The notes beneath the pieces are model-generated. The model made no database searches. It worked only from the letters and a program-made list of their open reading frames with translations, and was not told where the DNA came from. A program made the position numbers and the translations under genes. From CBDVBD01 sp965372135 (GTDB lineage: Bacteria > Electryoneota > RPQS01 > CBDVBD01), in contig CBDVBD010000002.1 of the NCBI GenBank assembly GCA_965372135.1, positions 1 to 52,504 on the forward strand: a stretch of 52,504 nt of DNA, in the 5' to 3' direction. Positions within the stretch are counted from its first letter, which is position 1. The number at the start of each line of letters is the position of its first letter. This document shows, piece by piece, positions 8,679-18,402 of the stretch.

Positions 8679-10619
8679 CTATTGATTTTTGGCGGAATAA
8701 TTTATACTGACCCCCACCAATATCTGTCGTCCGGGACTGGGATACCCGTACTCCTCCTCGTAATTCGCATCCAAAATGTTGCGTGCTTCGCACCGGAATT
8801 CCAACCATGAGGTTACCGGTTGATTTAGGTTGGCATGGAAAACCATATAGTCCGGTAACGAAATTGTAGCACCGGAAATACCCTCTGCATTGCGTTTGCC
8901 GAACCAGGACATCTCCATATTGATCCTGGTCCGGATGGGTGTTCGCACTTTGAACCTACCGGAAATCTTTTGATGAGGTGTTTCTAAGATGATAAAATAA
9001 TCCTTTTCCCAGTTCAGCCACGCCCAAGTCATGTCTCCCGATAACCAGCGGTTGGCGCCCCATTCCACCCCGGTTTCCACCCCCCAGGTGTTCACTTCCA
9101 AGATGTTTCGGTAAATTCCGGTCCAGGGTGACTTATCGATCTGATTTAATGTGTGGTTGTAAAAGATAGCAAGTTGGGGACTTAGGTAACGACTTTTATT
9201 ATAGGCAAAAAACTGTTCGACGTTAAATTCGTATTTCCAGGTTTCCTCTGGTTTGAGGTTTTCATTACCTGACGACCGGCTGTACAGGTTGTGCAGAGTG
9301 GGGAAGAGGATGCTGCGCGACATCCCGAGATGGGTAGTAATCGTCCAAGGGAATTCTTTAGTTACGCTGACCATCGGGCACAGGATATCGTTTCCCTGTG
9401 ATGCCTGTGTCTTATAAAAACCATGCCAACCGACACCCCCAGTCAGCATGATATCCGGGGTGATTTGCCAACGGTCTTCTAAGAACAAAGATCCTGTTCG
9501 AGTGGAGTATTTGCCCCAGGGCAAGTCTTTATCGATATCACGCTTCTTAGACCGGTCTTCCTGCCCCTTAAACCCCATTGTAATCATGTGGTTGCTGATT
9601 CCGATCCATTGGATGTCCGATGTGGTACCATAGGTCCAATTGTAGAGCTGGGAATCATAATTGATCCGATCCATGGAAAACGTGTTATCCTGATAGCTGA
9701 TTAGCTCGTCGAAGTAATGGTTGGCGAATACCGAGCCCTTAAAGTTGAGAGTCGGATGGAGCTGATATAATGCACTGAGATTGCCACCGGCTCGCATCCA
9801 ATCCACAAACCGCCAGTAGTTGGCATCTCTGGTGGAACTGGGAAGTCCTTTATCAGCACGAATGTAACTGAACATCAGACTGATATTCCCTCGATTATTC
9901 CAATGCTTGCCAATTTTAAAATGCCCCCCAACCCGATGCTGGTCGCTGTTGTTGCGCGTTCCGCCATCTTCCAGGTAGGATGGTTCGAAATCGTTGCTTA
10001 ACTGGTAGGCGTCACGGTTGGATTCCTCCACCGTCAACCATCCCGAATAATCTCCGAAACTGCCGCCGATGGAGCCGCTGATCTCCCGAGTATTTAAATC
10101 CCCGAACAAGCTTTTCACCGATGCATTCAGCGGTACTCCGACACCTCCTTTAGTGATGATATTGACAATTCCCCCCATGGCATTTGCCCCGTACACCACA
10201 CTGGCGGGACCTTTAACCACCTGTATCTTTTCGATTTGATCCACCGGTAATAATGACAAGTCGGAACTGCCGAAGTAACCGGCATTCAAGGGACGACCGT
10301 CTAAAAGGAACAACACCGATTCCTTCTTACTGCCTCGGATTCGCAATTCCGAACTGTTTTTCCTGCCGGCAGTCACCAACAATCCCGGATCGTACTTGAT
10401 CACATCTGCTAAAGAATTGGCACTTTGCTCTTCGATCCGGGTGTCGGTGATTTCCAGGACCGGATTCGGGTTACGCGCCGGTTTGGGGTAATACACAATC
10501 ACCTCGTCCAGAACATATACCACCCGGGCACTGTCGTCCACCGTAAACGGATATTCCACCTGCGCCCATCCCCCGAACGTTATCCCCAACAACAATATGA
10601 AACCGATCACCCTCTGCAT
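8679..10619 (-). CDS. TonB-dependent outer-membrane receptor
   Basis: 646 residues. A signal peptide (MQRVIGFILLLGITFGGWAQ) is followed by a candidate TonB box (DEVIVYY, about 36-42), a plug domain (ELRIRGSKKE; VYGANAMGGIVNIITKGG region) and a 22-strand barrel-type C-terminal region rich in aromatic, alternating strands. It imports a ligand across the outer membrane using TonB energy; the ligand cannot be read from sequence. There is no N-terminal carboxypeptidase-regulatory domain, unlike the second receptor at 19,305. It follows a lipoprotein gene by 12 nt and is probably co-transcribed with it; the lipoprotein may be a surface partner. Length fits a vitamin or metal type receptor rather than a SusC. 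Confidence 0.9.
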   Translation of the reverse strand: MQRVIGFILLLGITFGGWAQVEYPFTVDDSARVVYVLDEVIVYYPKPARNPNPVLEITDTRIEEQSANSLADVIKYDPGLLVTAGRKNSSELRIRGSKKESVLFLLDGRPLNAGYFGSSDLSLLPVDQIEKIQVVKGPASVVYGANAMGGIVNIITKGGVGVPLNASVKSLFGDLNTREISGSIGGSFGDYSGWLTVEESNRDAYQLSNDFEPSYLEDGGTRNNSDQHRVGGHFKIGKHWNNRGNISLMFSYIRADKGLPSSTRDANYWRFVDWMRAGGNLSALYQLHPTLNFKGSVFANHYFDELISYQDNTFSMDRINYDSQLYNWTYGTTSDIQWIGISNHMITMGFKGQEDRSKKRDIDKDLPWGKYSTRTGSLFLEDRWQITPDIMLTGGVGWHGFYKTQASQGNDILCPMVSVTKEFPWTITTHLGMSRSILFPTLHNLYSRSSGNENLKPEETWKYEFNVEQFFAYNKSRYLSPQLAIFYNHTLNQIDKSPWTGIYRNILEVNTWGVETGVEWGANRWLSGDMTWAWLNWEKDYFIILETPHQKISGRFKVRTPIRTRINMEMSWFGKRNAEGISGATISLPDYMVFHANLNQPVTSWLEFRCEARNILDANYEEEYGYPSPGRQILVGVSINYSAKNQ

Positions 10620-10631
10620 GTTGAATCGACC

Positions 10632-11447
10632 CTAAAAAACTTCTATTCGAGCCAAGGCTTGCACTTTGTAATGTCCGGTCTGTAGGCTGTCAGCCAGAAA
10701 CCAAGTCTTTTCCGTATCTAACAACCAGTATCCCGCCTGCAGTTGTTCCCAGGTTAAAGGTCTGTTAGATGGAAACCCATCCATTCCTCGAACTTTATAG
10801 GCGTAATTTTCCGGACCTAAGGTGACGATGGTGTCCGGCAGGAAATCCGACAGTGGAAGTGCGTTTTCCATCACCGAATCAGGATTTAGCACAGGTGTCG
10901 GAGTAATATCATCGAACTCCACTAAGAAGGAATCAAACGGCACTATCACATTTAGCTTTCGGAAAATCAAGAACTCATTAGTATCATTAACATTAAAAGC
11001 GCCCGGCAGATCAATCAGTGAATCGGGGAAAATCACGTTCCGTGTTTCCACGAAGATGAATCCTAACGACATCCATTCCCAGTACAAATCATCGTAACCT
11101 CTATCGTCGTGGGGGTTAAATCCATCGCTGCCCACCGGTCGGTATCCGTGAAGTGGTCGCATGTCCCATTCCACTGTATCCGGGTCCACCCAGGGATCTA
11201 TAAAATCGTCTGGAATCAAATTATTCAAAGAATCCGCTTCCAAACCTTCAATCTCAAATGACTGCAAATCACGCAGGTTTACTTCCAGACTGTTGTTTCC
11301 CAAGGTGATGGTGACAGTCACCGGATCTGTTCCTCCGCCGTTACCCCCATTATCACCGTCGTCATCACATCCCACCAAAACCCCCATCCCCAGCATAAAT
11401 GAAATAAGCGTGACCCAACTAAATCGGGACATGGAACGCAGGATCAT
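10632..11447 (-). CDS. Lipoprotein of unknown function preceding a TonB receptor
   Basis: 271 residues. A lipoprotein signal peptide ends in LVGC, followed by an Asp/Gly-rich linker (DDDGDNGGNGGG) typical of FCB surface lipoproteins. The remainder is acidic and beta-rich with no motif I recognise. The ATG at 11447 is preceded by AAGGAG at 5 nt. It is the first gene of a unit with the TonB receptor 12 nt downstream, so a role in ligand capture or presentation for that receptor is a reasonable inference, not shown. Confidence 0.75.
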   Translation of the reverse strand: MILRSMSRFSWVTLISFMLGMGVLVGCDDDGDNGGNGGGTDPVTVTITLGNNSLEVNLRDLQSFEIEGLEADSLNNLIPDDFIDPWVDPDTVEWDMRPLHGYRPVGSDGFNPHDDRGYDDLYWEWMSLGFIFVETRNVIFPDSLIDLPGAFNVNDTNEFLIFRKLNVIVPFDSFLVEFDDITPTPVLNPDSVMENALPLSDFLPDTIVTLGPENYAYKVRGMDGFPSNRPLTWEQLQAGYWLLDTEKTWFLADSLQTGHYKVQALARIEVF

Positions 11448-11567
11448 TTCCTCTCCTTCTTGGTTTGTCCTCTGATTATATTTTGATATATACTTTGTGA
11501 AATATTTAGCAAGCCACTGAAAAAAAATAACAACAGTCCGCAGAATGTGTTATATCAAATCTAACAT

Positions 11568-11596
11568 AATATAAACACCGGAAAAATGACATGCAA
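11568..11596 (-). promoter_or_regulatory. Predicted promoter of the lipoprotein-TonB receptor unit
   Basis: Minus strand TTGCAT (11596-11591), 17-nt spacer, TATATT (11573-11568). It leaves a leader of about 115 nt before the lipoprotein start; I see no strong structure in it. Confidence 0.5.
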
Positions 11597-11713
11597 GAAT
11601 TATTTATGTTTTTCTTGACATAATTATGAACTTCGCGTTCCTATCTGTTATTGTTCTGTTCGGGAGACCTGCCGGAAGCAGAATGCTACCTGGTATATAA
11701 CTGTGGAAAACTG

Positions 11714-11742
11714 TTGACTTTGCACCAGTTCTTTGTTATATT
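11714..11742 (+). promoter_or_regulatory. Predicted promoter of the ZIP transporter gene
   Basis: TTGACT (11714-11719), 17-nt spacer, TATATT (11737-11742), about 70 nt before the start codon. The intergenic region 11448-11811 holds this and the divergent promoter and no gene that I can see. Confidence 0.7.
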
Positions 11743-11811
11743 TTTCAAGCACATTTTCTATCAGTCAGTTGTTATCACAGAATACACAGTGCTCATCTGA
11801 TAGGTTTTTTT

Positions 11812-12582
11812 ATGTTGGAAAACGTGATCGTTCTTGGACTACTCGCAAGCTTAGCGGCGGGTTTGGCAACCGGAGTTGGTGCACTGCCGGCACTGTTTAT
11901 CCGTCGAATTTCCGACCGGGTGATGGATACCATGCTGGGTGGTGCGGCGGGAGTGATGTTAGCCGCTACCTCTTTCAGTTTAGTGATCCCTGCCATCGAA
12001 TACGGCAATCGAGTGTGGGGAGGGAGTGGGGTGTTTATGGCGGTGGCGGGGATTTTTGCCGGTGCGGTGTTTTTGGATAGGATTGATAAATGGGTGCCTC
12101 ACACACACTTCATTAAAGGGGCTGAGGGACCGTCTTCTTCACTTAGGAAGACCTGGTTGTTTGTCCTAGCTATTACCATCCATAATTTCCCGGAAGGGAT
12201 GGCGGTCGGGGTGGGATTCGGAAGTGGTAACATCGGTGCCGCCACCGCCTTAGCCATTGGGATTGGCTTGCAGAACATGCCGGAAGGATTGGCAGTTGCT
12301 TTACCCCTTTTACGGGAAAAGTACTCCCGATGGGCAGCGTTTTCTATTGCCGCATTATCTGGATTGGTGGAGCCTATCGGTGGGTTATTAGGCGTGTCGA
12401 TGGTGGTAATTTTTCAACCGGTGCTGCCCTTTGCGTTAGCCTTTGCCGGCGGTGCCATGTTGTTCGTTATCAGCGACGAAATCATTCCGGAAACCCACAC
12501 CCGCGGCAACGAGCGGATTTCCACATTCGGCGTGGTCATTGGGTTCATCATCATGATGGCATTGGATAACCTGTTAGGATAA
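11812..12582 (+). CDS. ZIP-family divalent metal transporter
   Basis: 256 residues with eight predicted membrane helices. The ZIP metal-path signatures are present: HNFPEG (124-129) in helix IV and NMPEG (155-159) in helix V. A short His-containing loop (VPHTHF) lies between helices III and IV. It should bring Zn2+, Fe2+ or related cations into the cytoplasm, like ZupT; metal preference is not readable. It stands alone on the plus strand between a divergent promoter region and a convergent terminator. The ribosome site before the ATG is weak (a T-rich stretch directly precedes it). Confidence 0.88.
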   Translation: MLENVIVLGLLASLAAGLATGVGALPALFIRRISDRVMDTMLGGAAGVMLAATSFSLVIPAIEYGNRVWGGSGVFMAVAGIFAGAVFLDRIDKWVPHTHFIKGAEGPSSSLRKTWLFVLAITIHNFPEGMAVGVGFGSGNIGAATALAIGIGLQNMPEGLAVALPLLREKYSRWAAFSIAALSGLVEPIGGLLGVSMVVIFQPVLPFALAFAGGAMLFVISDEIIPETHTRGNERISTFGVVIGFIIMMALDNLLG

Positions 12583-12627
12583 CACCCACGCACCGCGAAA
12601 ACCCAGCGTCAAAGAATATAGATAAAG

Positions 12628-12664
12628 AAACCGCATGCCAGATTATTTTCTGACATGCGGTTTT
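12628..12664. terminator. Bidirectional terminator between the ZIP gene and fdhB
   Basis: The AAACCGCATG/CATGCGGTTT inverted repeat with a short internal CAGA/TCTG extension sits between converging genes. On the plus strand it is followed by TTTTG. Confidence 0.75.
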
Positions 12665-12703
12665 GTTTACGGATTATCCGAAATTATTGAAATGCGAGAT
12701 GCC

Positions 12704-13486
12704 TTAGGCATTTTCGCTTTCACGGACCTCCCGCAGCTTGGACATTGCCATACCTACCATCGCTGCAGTAATTGCCACGCCTGGAATAGCATGGATCAAA
12801 TCCTGTAGCATACCCAGATCCGCAGGAACCTGAGGATTCGCCGGCAAGTCGTAATGTTTCAAGCCGCCCGGGAGCAGCATGATGGAGTGGAGACCGTCAA
12901 GCTGCTTCTTTCCGTAGATATCTACTTTCCCTTTTTTCTTTAAGGTATTCAGCCGGTCAGCAGCCCGTTGGTAGATCTCGCTCTTCGGTCCGTAGGCAAT
13001 GGCACCGGTGGGGCAGGTCTTGGCGCATGCCGTGATCATGCCATTTTCCACCCGGTCGTAGCAAGCGGTACACTTCCGTGATTTCTCCAATGCCGGATCG
13101 ACATGTGGGACGCCGAATGGACAGGCATCCACGCAGGCACCACAGCCGATGCACAGTTCATCGTTGACATACACGGTCTTGAATTCCGGATGCCGGGTCA
13201 TCGCTTTCGGCTCCACCGGACACGCTTTAATACAAGCTGAATCGGTACAGTGGAAGCAATGATGCCGCCGGAAATACCATTTCACCTCTCCACCTTCGAA
13301 CACTTCATAGAACTTCAACACATTCCATGTAATGGGGGACAGGTCCGAAGGGTTCTGATACCCGCCTTCTTTGGCGAAGAACGTGGTCTTTTCACCGGGC
13401 AGGTAATTCCATTGTTTACAAGCTACCTGACAACTGCGACAGGCAATGCACAGGCTTCCGTCGTACAGAAATGCATTCTCAGCCAT
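12704..13486 (-). CDS. fdhB: Formate dehydrogenase iron-sulfur (beta) subunit
   Basis: 260 residues. Four ferredoxin-type cysteine clusters are visible: CIACRSCQVAC (from Cys13), CFHCTDSACIKACP, CIGCGACVDACPFGVP and CTACYDRVENG with CAKTCP. It is an electron-transfer subunit of the HybA/FdnH family that takes electrons from FdhA. The C-terminal 30 residues include one hydrophobic helix (IPGVAITAAMVGMAMSKL) that can anchor it in the membrane. Its start lies 2 nt after the fdhA stop codon, with AGGGAGG inside the end of fdhA, so the two are translationally linked. No cytochrome b (gamma) subunit gene follows; the next feature is a terminator. Confidence 0.92.
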   Translation of the reverse strand: MAENAFLYDGSLCIACRSCQVACKQWNYLPGEKTTFFAKEGGYQNPSDLSPITWNVLKFYEVFEGGEVKWYFRRHHCFHCTDSACIKACPVEPKAMTRHPEFKTVYVNDELCIGCGACVDACPFGVPHVDPALEKSRKCTACYDRVENGMITACAKTCPTGAIAYGPKSEIYQRAADRLNTLKKKGKVDIYGKKQLDGLHSIMLLPGGLKHYDLPANPQVPADLGMLQDLIHAIPGVAITAAMVGMAMSKLREVRESENA

Positions 13487-13488
13487 GA

Positions 13489-16488
13489 TTACACCTCCCT
13501 TTCTATGTCACAGAGGAAGGCTTTATATTCGGGAATCATGGTGTTGGCGTCACCAACATGCGGGGTAAGCACATTGGCGCTATCTCCTACGGCGATTCCA
13601 GAATACCCCCAGTGCCAGGGTAGCCCGATCTGATGGACAGTGTTACCGTTGAGTTTGAATGGCTGGAACCGGTGAGTGACCACCGCGTAGGCAGAAATAC
13701 TGCCGCGTGCGGAAGAAACCTTCACACGATCACCGTTCTTGATACCTTTTTCCTCGGCAAGTTGGTACGACATTTCCATAAACATGTCAGGCATCAGCTC
13801 GGACAACCACGTCAGATTACGAGTCATCTGCCCAGCCTGCCAATGCTCGACCACACGATAGGTGGTAGCCACAATAGGATACTTATCTGGTGTGCCGAGA
13901 TCATCCATATCGGATGCCCAGATCTTAATGACCGGATTGGTCTGCTGCTTGTGTAGGAGGTTTTGTACCGGACTTTCCACCGGTTCGTAATGGGTCGGGA
14001 AAGGACCATCAGCGCGACCCATTCCGAATAACCGGGCATGACCTTCCGGCTTCATGATAAACGGGTGCTTGGTTCCTGGCGCCCATCCACCGTCAGGAAC
14101 GTCACCGATCCAACCGCCCTTGCCTTCCTTGGCGCTTGGATCCCATTTGATTACCCATTTATGAGCAGCATATGGGGAACCATCGGGCCTACAGGAGGCG
14201 CGGTTGTAGATGATCCGGCGGTTGACCGGCCAGCACCATGCCCATTGCGGATACAGCCCGATGTTGTTCGGTGCATCCAGTTTGTTCCGGCGTGCAGCCA
14301 TGTTGCCTTTTTCGGTATAGCTGCCGCAGTACAGCCAGTTCCCGCTGCAGGTGGTACCGTCATCTTTCAAATGACCGAAGCTGGCGAGCTGCTGACCTTT
14401 CTTGTAGTTTCCGGTGTCAGCCATGGCGTAGCCGTTGCATTCTTTCGATACTACGTGCGGGCTCGGCTCATCATCCCCGTAATCCCACATCAAGTTCACT
14501 AAAGGATCCGGGAAAGTGCCGCCCTGCTTGTATTTCTCTGCTATTGCTTTGTACAACTGATCCAGCATCCACAGGTCGGTACGTGCCACTCCGGGTGGTT
14601 CGGCAGCCTTGTAACGCCACTGCATCCAGCGTCCAGAATTGACGATGGAACCTTCCTTTTCAACCGATGCCGCTGCTGGCAGCACGAATACTTCGGTTTT
14701 GATCTTCTTGGGATCAGCGCCCGGACGTTTCCAGAACAACATGGAGTCGGTCATCCACAAGTCTGCCGCCACCATCCAGTCCAGTTTCTCCATCGCACGA
14801 CGCTCTTTCCTGGCGTTGGGACCACCCACTGCCGGGTTCTGACCCCACAGGAACAATCCCTTGATATCCCCTTCGTCCATCGCTTCGAACAAGGCGATAT
14901 GGGAATAGTTGGTGGCGTCGTCCAACTTGGGCATGTAATGGTAATCGAATTCATTAGCCTGGGTGGCGTGATCGCCCCAGAAGGCTTTCAGAATACTGAC
15001 CATGTACTTCGGTGTGTGCTGCCACCAGTTGGCGCTCATGTCGCCGCCCATGGTTTTCGGGGTCCACTTATCCAGGTAGGCTTGCAGACTGGTGTTGGTT
15101 GCCCTTGGTACTTTCAGGTAGCCGGGTAAGATGTGAAACAAGCATGCGTAGTCCGTAGAACCCTGTACGTTGGATTCCCCACGCAGTGCGTTGATTCCAC
15201 CGCCCGCCACACCGATGTTTCCTAATAGCAACTGTAGCATCGCATAGGAACGCACATTCTGGGTTCCGTAGGTATGCTGTGTGGAGCCCATTGCGTACAT
15301 AATCGTTGCCGATTGTCCTTCTTCTCCGGTTGCAGTGAAGCAATCGGCAATCTTGTCGAAGGTGTTGGTCGGCATACCGCACACGTTGCTCACCATGTCC
15401 GCGGTGTACTTTTCGTAATGTTTCTTCATCAACTGGAACACACAGTTAGGATCGGACAATGTCAAATCCTGCTTGGGATTGCCGTCGGCATCCAACTGAT
15501 ATTTCCAGGTGCTCTTGTTATATTTTCTGCCTACCAACCCGGAAAACACACCGTCTTTGAATCCAAAAGCTGGGTCAATCAGGAAGGAGGCATTAGTGCA
15601 TTCCACCACGTAATCCTTGTGAAATTTATTCTGCTGGAATACGTAATTGATCAGACCGCCAATAAATGCAATGTCGGTGCCTGACCGCAATGGTGCGTAA
15701 ATGTCTGCTTTGGAAGATGTGCGAGTGTAACGAGGATCGACATGGATCAATTTCGCGCCCTTCGCCATCGCTCGAGTCACCCACTTGAAGGACAGCGGGT
15801 GGTTCTCGGCGGCGTTGGAGCCGATAATCATGATGCAATCGGAATTGCCGATGTCAATCCAGTGATTGGTCATTGCCCCACGTCCAAATGATTCCGCCAG
15901 ACCGGCGACAGTGGAGCTGTGTCATATCCGAGCCTGGTGTTCGATGTACACGACGCCCATGGCGGTGGCTAATTTCCGCCACAGATAGCACTCCTCGTTG
16001 TCCAATGCGGCGCCGCCTAATCCGGCAATCGCTTCGACGCGATTGACCACGCGACCTTTGCTGTCCTTGGCAATGAAATGCTTGTCCCGGGTTTCTTTTA
16101 CCTTGTCAGCAATCCGGTTGATTGCCCATTCCCAGGATACCTGCTCCCAGTCGGTTGCGCCGGGTGCTCGGTACAGTACCTTGTCCAACCGGCGGTCGCT
16201 GGTTGCCACCTGGTACAATCCCTGCCCTTTACAACACAGGGCGCCCTCATTGATCGGGTGATCCGGATCGCCTTCGACGTTAATCACATTGCGATTCACC
16301 GCCGACACGATCAACCCGCATCCCACCGCACAATAAGGGCAGATGGTTGTTGATTCCGTGGCGAAACGGGTCTTAAGGGTCGCGGCATGAGCTTGGGTAC
16401 GGATTAAATCAACCCCTAAATTGACAAATAGGGTTGCTGCCGTTGCCACACCGGACGCTTGAAGAAACCCTCTTCGGGTTACTTGCAT
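13489..16488 (-). CDS. fdhA: Formate dehydrogenase catalytic subunit, selenocysteine-containing (UGA at 15922-15924)
   Basis: One gene of 999 residues read through an in-frame UGA at codon 189. A naive reading would split it into 188 and 794 residues. The frame is continuous, and the residues around the UGA (HQARI-U-HSSTVAGLAESFGRGA) match the Sec site of FdnG/FdhF. A Tat signal (TRRGFLQ) directs export. Cys50, Cys53, Cys57 and Cys85 bind the [4Fe-4S] cluster, and the rest is the molybdopterin oxidoreductase and dinucleotide-binding domains. It oxidises formate to CO2 (or the reverse) with Mo or W bound by bis-MGD and Sec189. AAGGAG precedes the ATG. It sits between fdhE, which assists its maturation, and fdhB, its electron acceptor. 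Other genes here end in UGA normally, so recoding is local. Confidence 0.95.
15880..15924 (-). promoter_or_regulatory. SECIS element of fdhA
   Basis: Starting 18 nt after the UGA (15924-15922) is the apical loop GGTCT (15903-15899), closed by CGCC (15907-15904) and GGCG (15898-15895) with a T-G pair below. The GGUCU loop and the 18-nt distance are those I know for the E. coli fdhF SECIS, which SelB binds to deliver Sec-tRNA. Confidence 0.9.
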
Positions 16489-16601
16489 AGCTTTCTCCTT
16501 TGTGAACTTTGGATTTTAGCTTTCTGCGTTCTTTTATCTATTTGTTATTCCTATTATTACTATTCAGCACAATATTAACAATCGGCGAGGTTTCTTCTTA
16601 T

Positions 16602-16636
16602 CTCCCCCCCGGGAACCGGGGGGGATAAAGGGGGGG
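16602..16636. repeat. C-run/G-run hairpin repeat, copy 1
   Basis: Seven C then GG, a GAA loop, CC and seven G form a 9-bp hairpin, followed by ATAAA and a second run of seven G. The same architecture recurs at 45291-45327 and 51502-51539. It lies between fdhE and fdhA within the operon, where it could stabilise or attenuate the message. Just right of it (16640-16676) short AACTTG units are loosely repeated. Confidence 0.75.
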
Positions 16637-16671
16637 CACTTGCCAACTTGTCAACTTGATAACTTGTTAAC

Positions 16672-17574
16672 TTAACTAAAGGTCATCGCTACGTTTGGAT
16701 GCACGAAACCTTCCTGCACCGCTACCATATCCAATGCCAGCGACCCCACATCTTCCGTTATTGGCTGCTCCAGTTTCAACTCTGAAATCCGCTCGTCATA
16801 TATCTTTATATACGATTGGCATTTATCACACACCTGTACCCTGATCGGATCCTTCGGTGGACCGGAAATGTCTTTATCCTGCGCAGTAAAATATCGGGAT
16901 TGTTCCGGATTCTTTTTGCCGCAGAATGGGCACGTCATCCGTTCGAAAGTCCATTGGATATTGCACAAATCACACCACAACCACAGGGCACCCTCATCCT
17001 TTTCCAACCTGCCAAACTGAGGATAACTATGACATACCGGGCAGAATCCCTCCTGCCATTCGGTTTCTTTTGCTTCAGTATACTGATGCGATGCTAACAG
17101 GTGGAAATACGGCTTAAATAGCTCCCGACCCAAGAAACTCAACACATCCGCTTCCGTCGAAACTTTCGAGGCAATTTTCGAAATATCCTGGGGAGATGAC
17201 ATTCTGATCGCCGTCACCCAATCCACCAACAATTCAATATCACTGGTATGTAACGTCTTGACTACCATGGTAATCGTTTCCGGGAAATCCCCCTGCTCCA
17301 GAAAAGTATCGAATTCTTCCAGAGTCAGTTTGACTGCATCGGCTAACCGTGCATTCCACACCGGATCGTCATGGCTATATGATTCGGAAAAATGCCGGGT
17401 GATATGGCGGGTATTGACGATTCTGCTTATTACCCGTTTTCGGAATTTGACCAAGCTGGAATGTAATGCCAGGTATTCCTGCGACACTCCTTCACGGTTT
17501 GTAAGCTTCGCCATATCCCGCAACGCGGTATCCAATCCCGAAATCACCGTCGTTTGGTTCGTTTTATCTGTCAC
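16672..17574 (-). CDS. fdhE: Formate dehydrogenase accessory protein FdhE
   Basis: 300 residues. The C-terminal half carries the paired rubredoxin-like cysteine motifs of FdhE: CPVCHSYP, CDLCNIQW, CPFCGKKNP and CDKCQSYI. In enterobacteria FdhE is a cytoplasmic iron-binding factor needed for activity of exported formate dehydrogenases, so it fits the Tat-exported FdhA. It lies 21 nt after fdhD. The start is a GTG at 17574 with a weak ribosome site, so the exact N-terminus is uncertain. Confidence 0.9.
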   Translation of the reverse strand: MTDKTNQTTVISGLDTALRDMAKLTNREGVSQEYLALHSSLVKFRKRVISRIVNTRHITRHFSESYSHDDPVWNARLADAVKLTLEEFDTFLEQGDFPETITMVVKTLHTSDIELLVDWVTAIRMSSPQDISKIASKVSTEADVLSFLGRELFKPYFHLLASHQYTEAKETEWQEGFCPVCHSYPQFGRLEKDEGALWLWCDLCNIQWTFERMTCPFCGKKNPEQSRYFTAQDKDISGPPKDPIRVQVCDKCQSYIKIYDERISELKLEQPITEDVGSLALDMVAVQEGFVHPNVAMTFS

Positions 17575-17595
17575 ATTGATGCTTTCGTAAAATGA

Positions 17596-18402
17596 TTATT
17601 CCAGGCTGTTGCCGTTGAGCACCACCCGGTACGGATGGCTGTAGATGTTCATCCGCTTCCCCCGGGCAAATCCGATTAACGTCATCCCCGCTTCGTCAGC
17701 GATCTTCAACGCCGATGAGGTCGGCGCCGACCGGGAAATTAATATTGGTATCTGCCGGCGAGCCGCCTTCAGCACCATTTCCGATGACAGCCTGCCGCTA
17801 ACCAACATCGCCTTGTCAGAACAATCCAACCCCTGAATCAGAGTGTGCCCGGTTACCTTATCCACCGCATTGTGCCTGCCGATATCTTCCCGGCACACCA
17901 GCACTTCGGCATCCCCGAACAACGCTGCCACATGTACGCATCCAGTTTGCTCGAAGATGGTGGACAAGTGTTGCAATTGCTTGATCAATTGATACAGCGT
18001 GTCCACCGAAAACCGAACTTGTGAATCCATCGCGGGCAGGTCTAATTTGTCCACCAGATGCGAAAATGTCTGACCTTTGGCACAACCGGATGTGATCGCC
18101 CGTCCTCGGTGAAAATCTTCTTCGGAAAACGGAGTGCCTTCCTTAAGCGTCACCCAGGCAACACCCTTGGATTCGTTCACCGATATCCGTGCGATATCGT
18201 CGATCGAGGAAATAACACCTTCCGAAAACAGAAATCCCACCGTCAAATCTTTCGGATTCACCGGCGTGCAAAGCAGCGTCACCAATTCAGTGTCGTTGAC
18301 AAAAATCGTGAGCGGTGCTTCTTTGGCAATCACGTCATCCACCTGCCGGTGATCGGTGTTGCTAACCTTTAAGATGCTGATATTCTCTATCGGCTCAGGC
18401 AT
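17596..18402 (-). CDS. fdhD: Formate dehydrogenase sulfurtransferase FdhD
   Basis: 268 residues. The conserved SGCAKGQ segment holds the sulfur-carrying Cys. CREDIGRHNAVDKVTG and SGRLSSEMV are the other hallmarks of the family. FdhD passes sulfur from a cysteine desulfurase to the Mo/W-bisMGD cofactor of FdhA, a step required for activity. It overlaps mobA by 8 nt and precedes fdhE, so cofactor synthesis, sulfuration and enzyme are made from one unit. Confidence 0.93.
   Translation of the reverse strand: MPEPIENISILKVSNTDHRQVDDVIAKEAPLTIFVNDTELVTLLCTPVNPKDLTVGFLFSEGVISSIDDIARISVNESKGVAWVTLKEGTPFSEEDFHRGRAITSGCAKGQTFSHLVDKLDLPAMDSQVRFSVDTLYQLIKQLQHLSTIFEQTGCVHVAALFGDAEVLVCREDIGRHNAVDKVTGHTLIQGLDCSDKAMLVSGRLSSEMVLKAARRQIPILISRSAPTSSALKIADEAGMTLIGFARGKRMNIYSHPYRVVLNGNSLE

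Noticed and set aside
11448..11811. A metal-responsive riboswitch upstream of the ZIP gene
   Set aside because: I found only two divergent promoters and no structured leader between the promoter and the start codon.
14038..15684. Long open frames on the plus strand opposite fdhA
   Set aside because: They mirror codon bias of the real minus-strand gene, have no ribosome sites and show no recognisable domains.
16637..16676. Loosely repeated AACTTG units as a CRISPR or iteron array
   Set aside because: Units are only 8-10 nt, imperfect and without spacers; no cas or rep gene is near.
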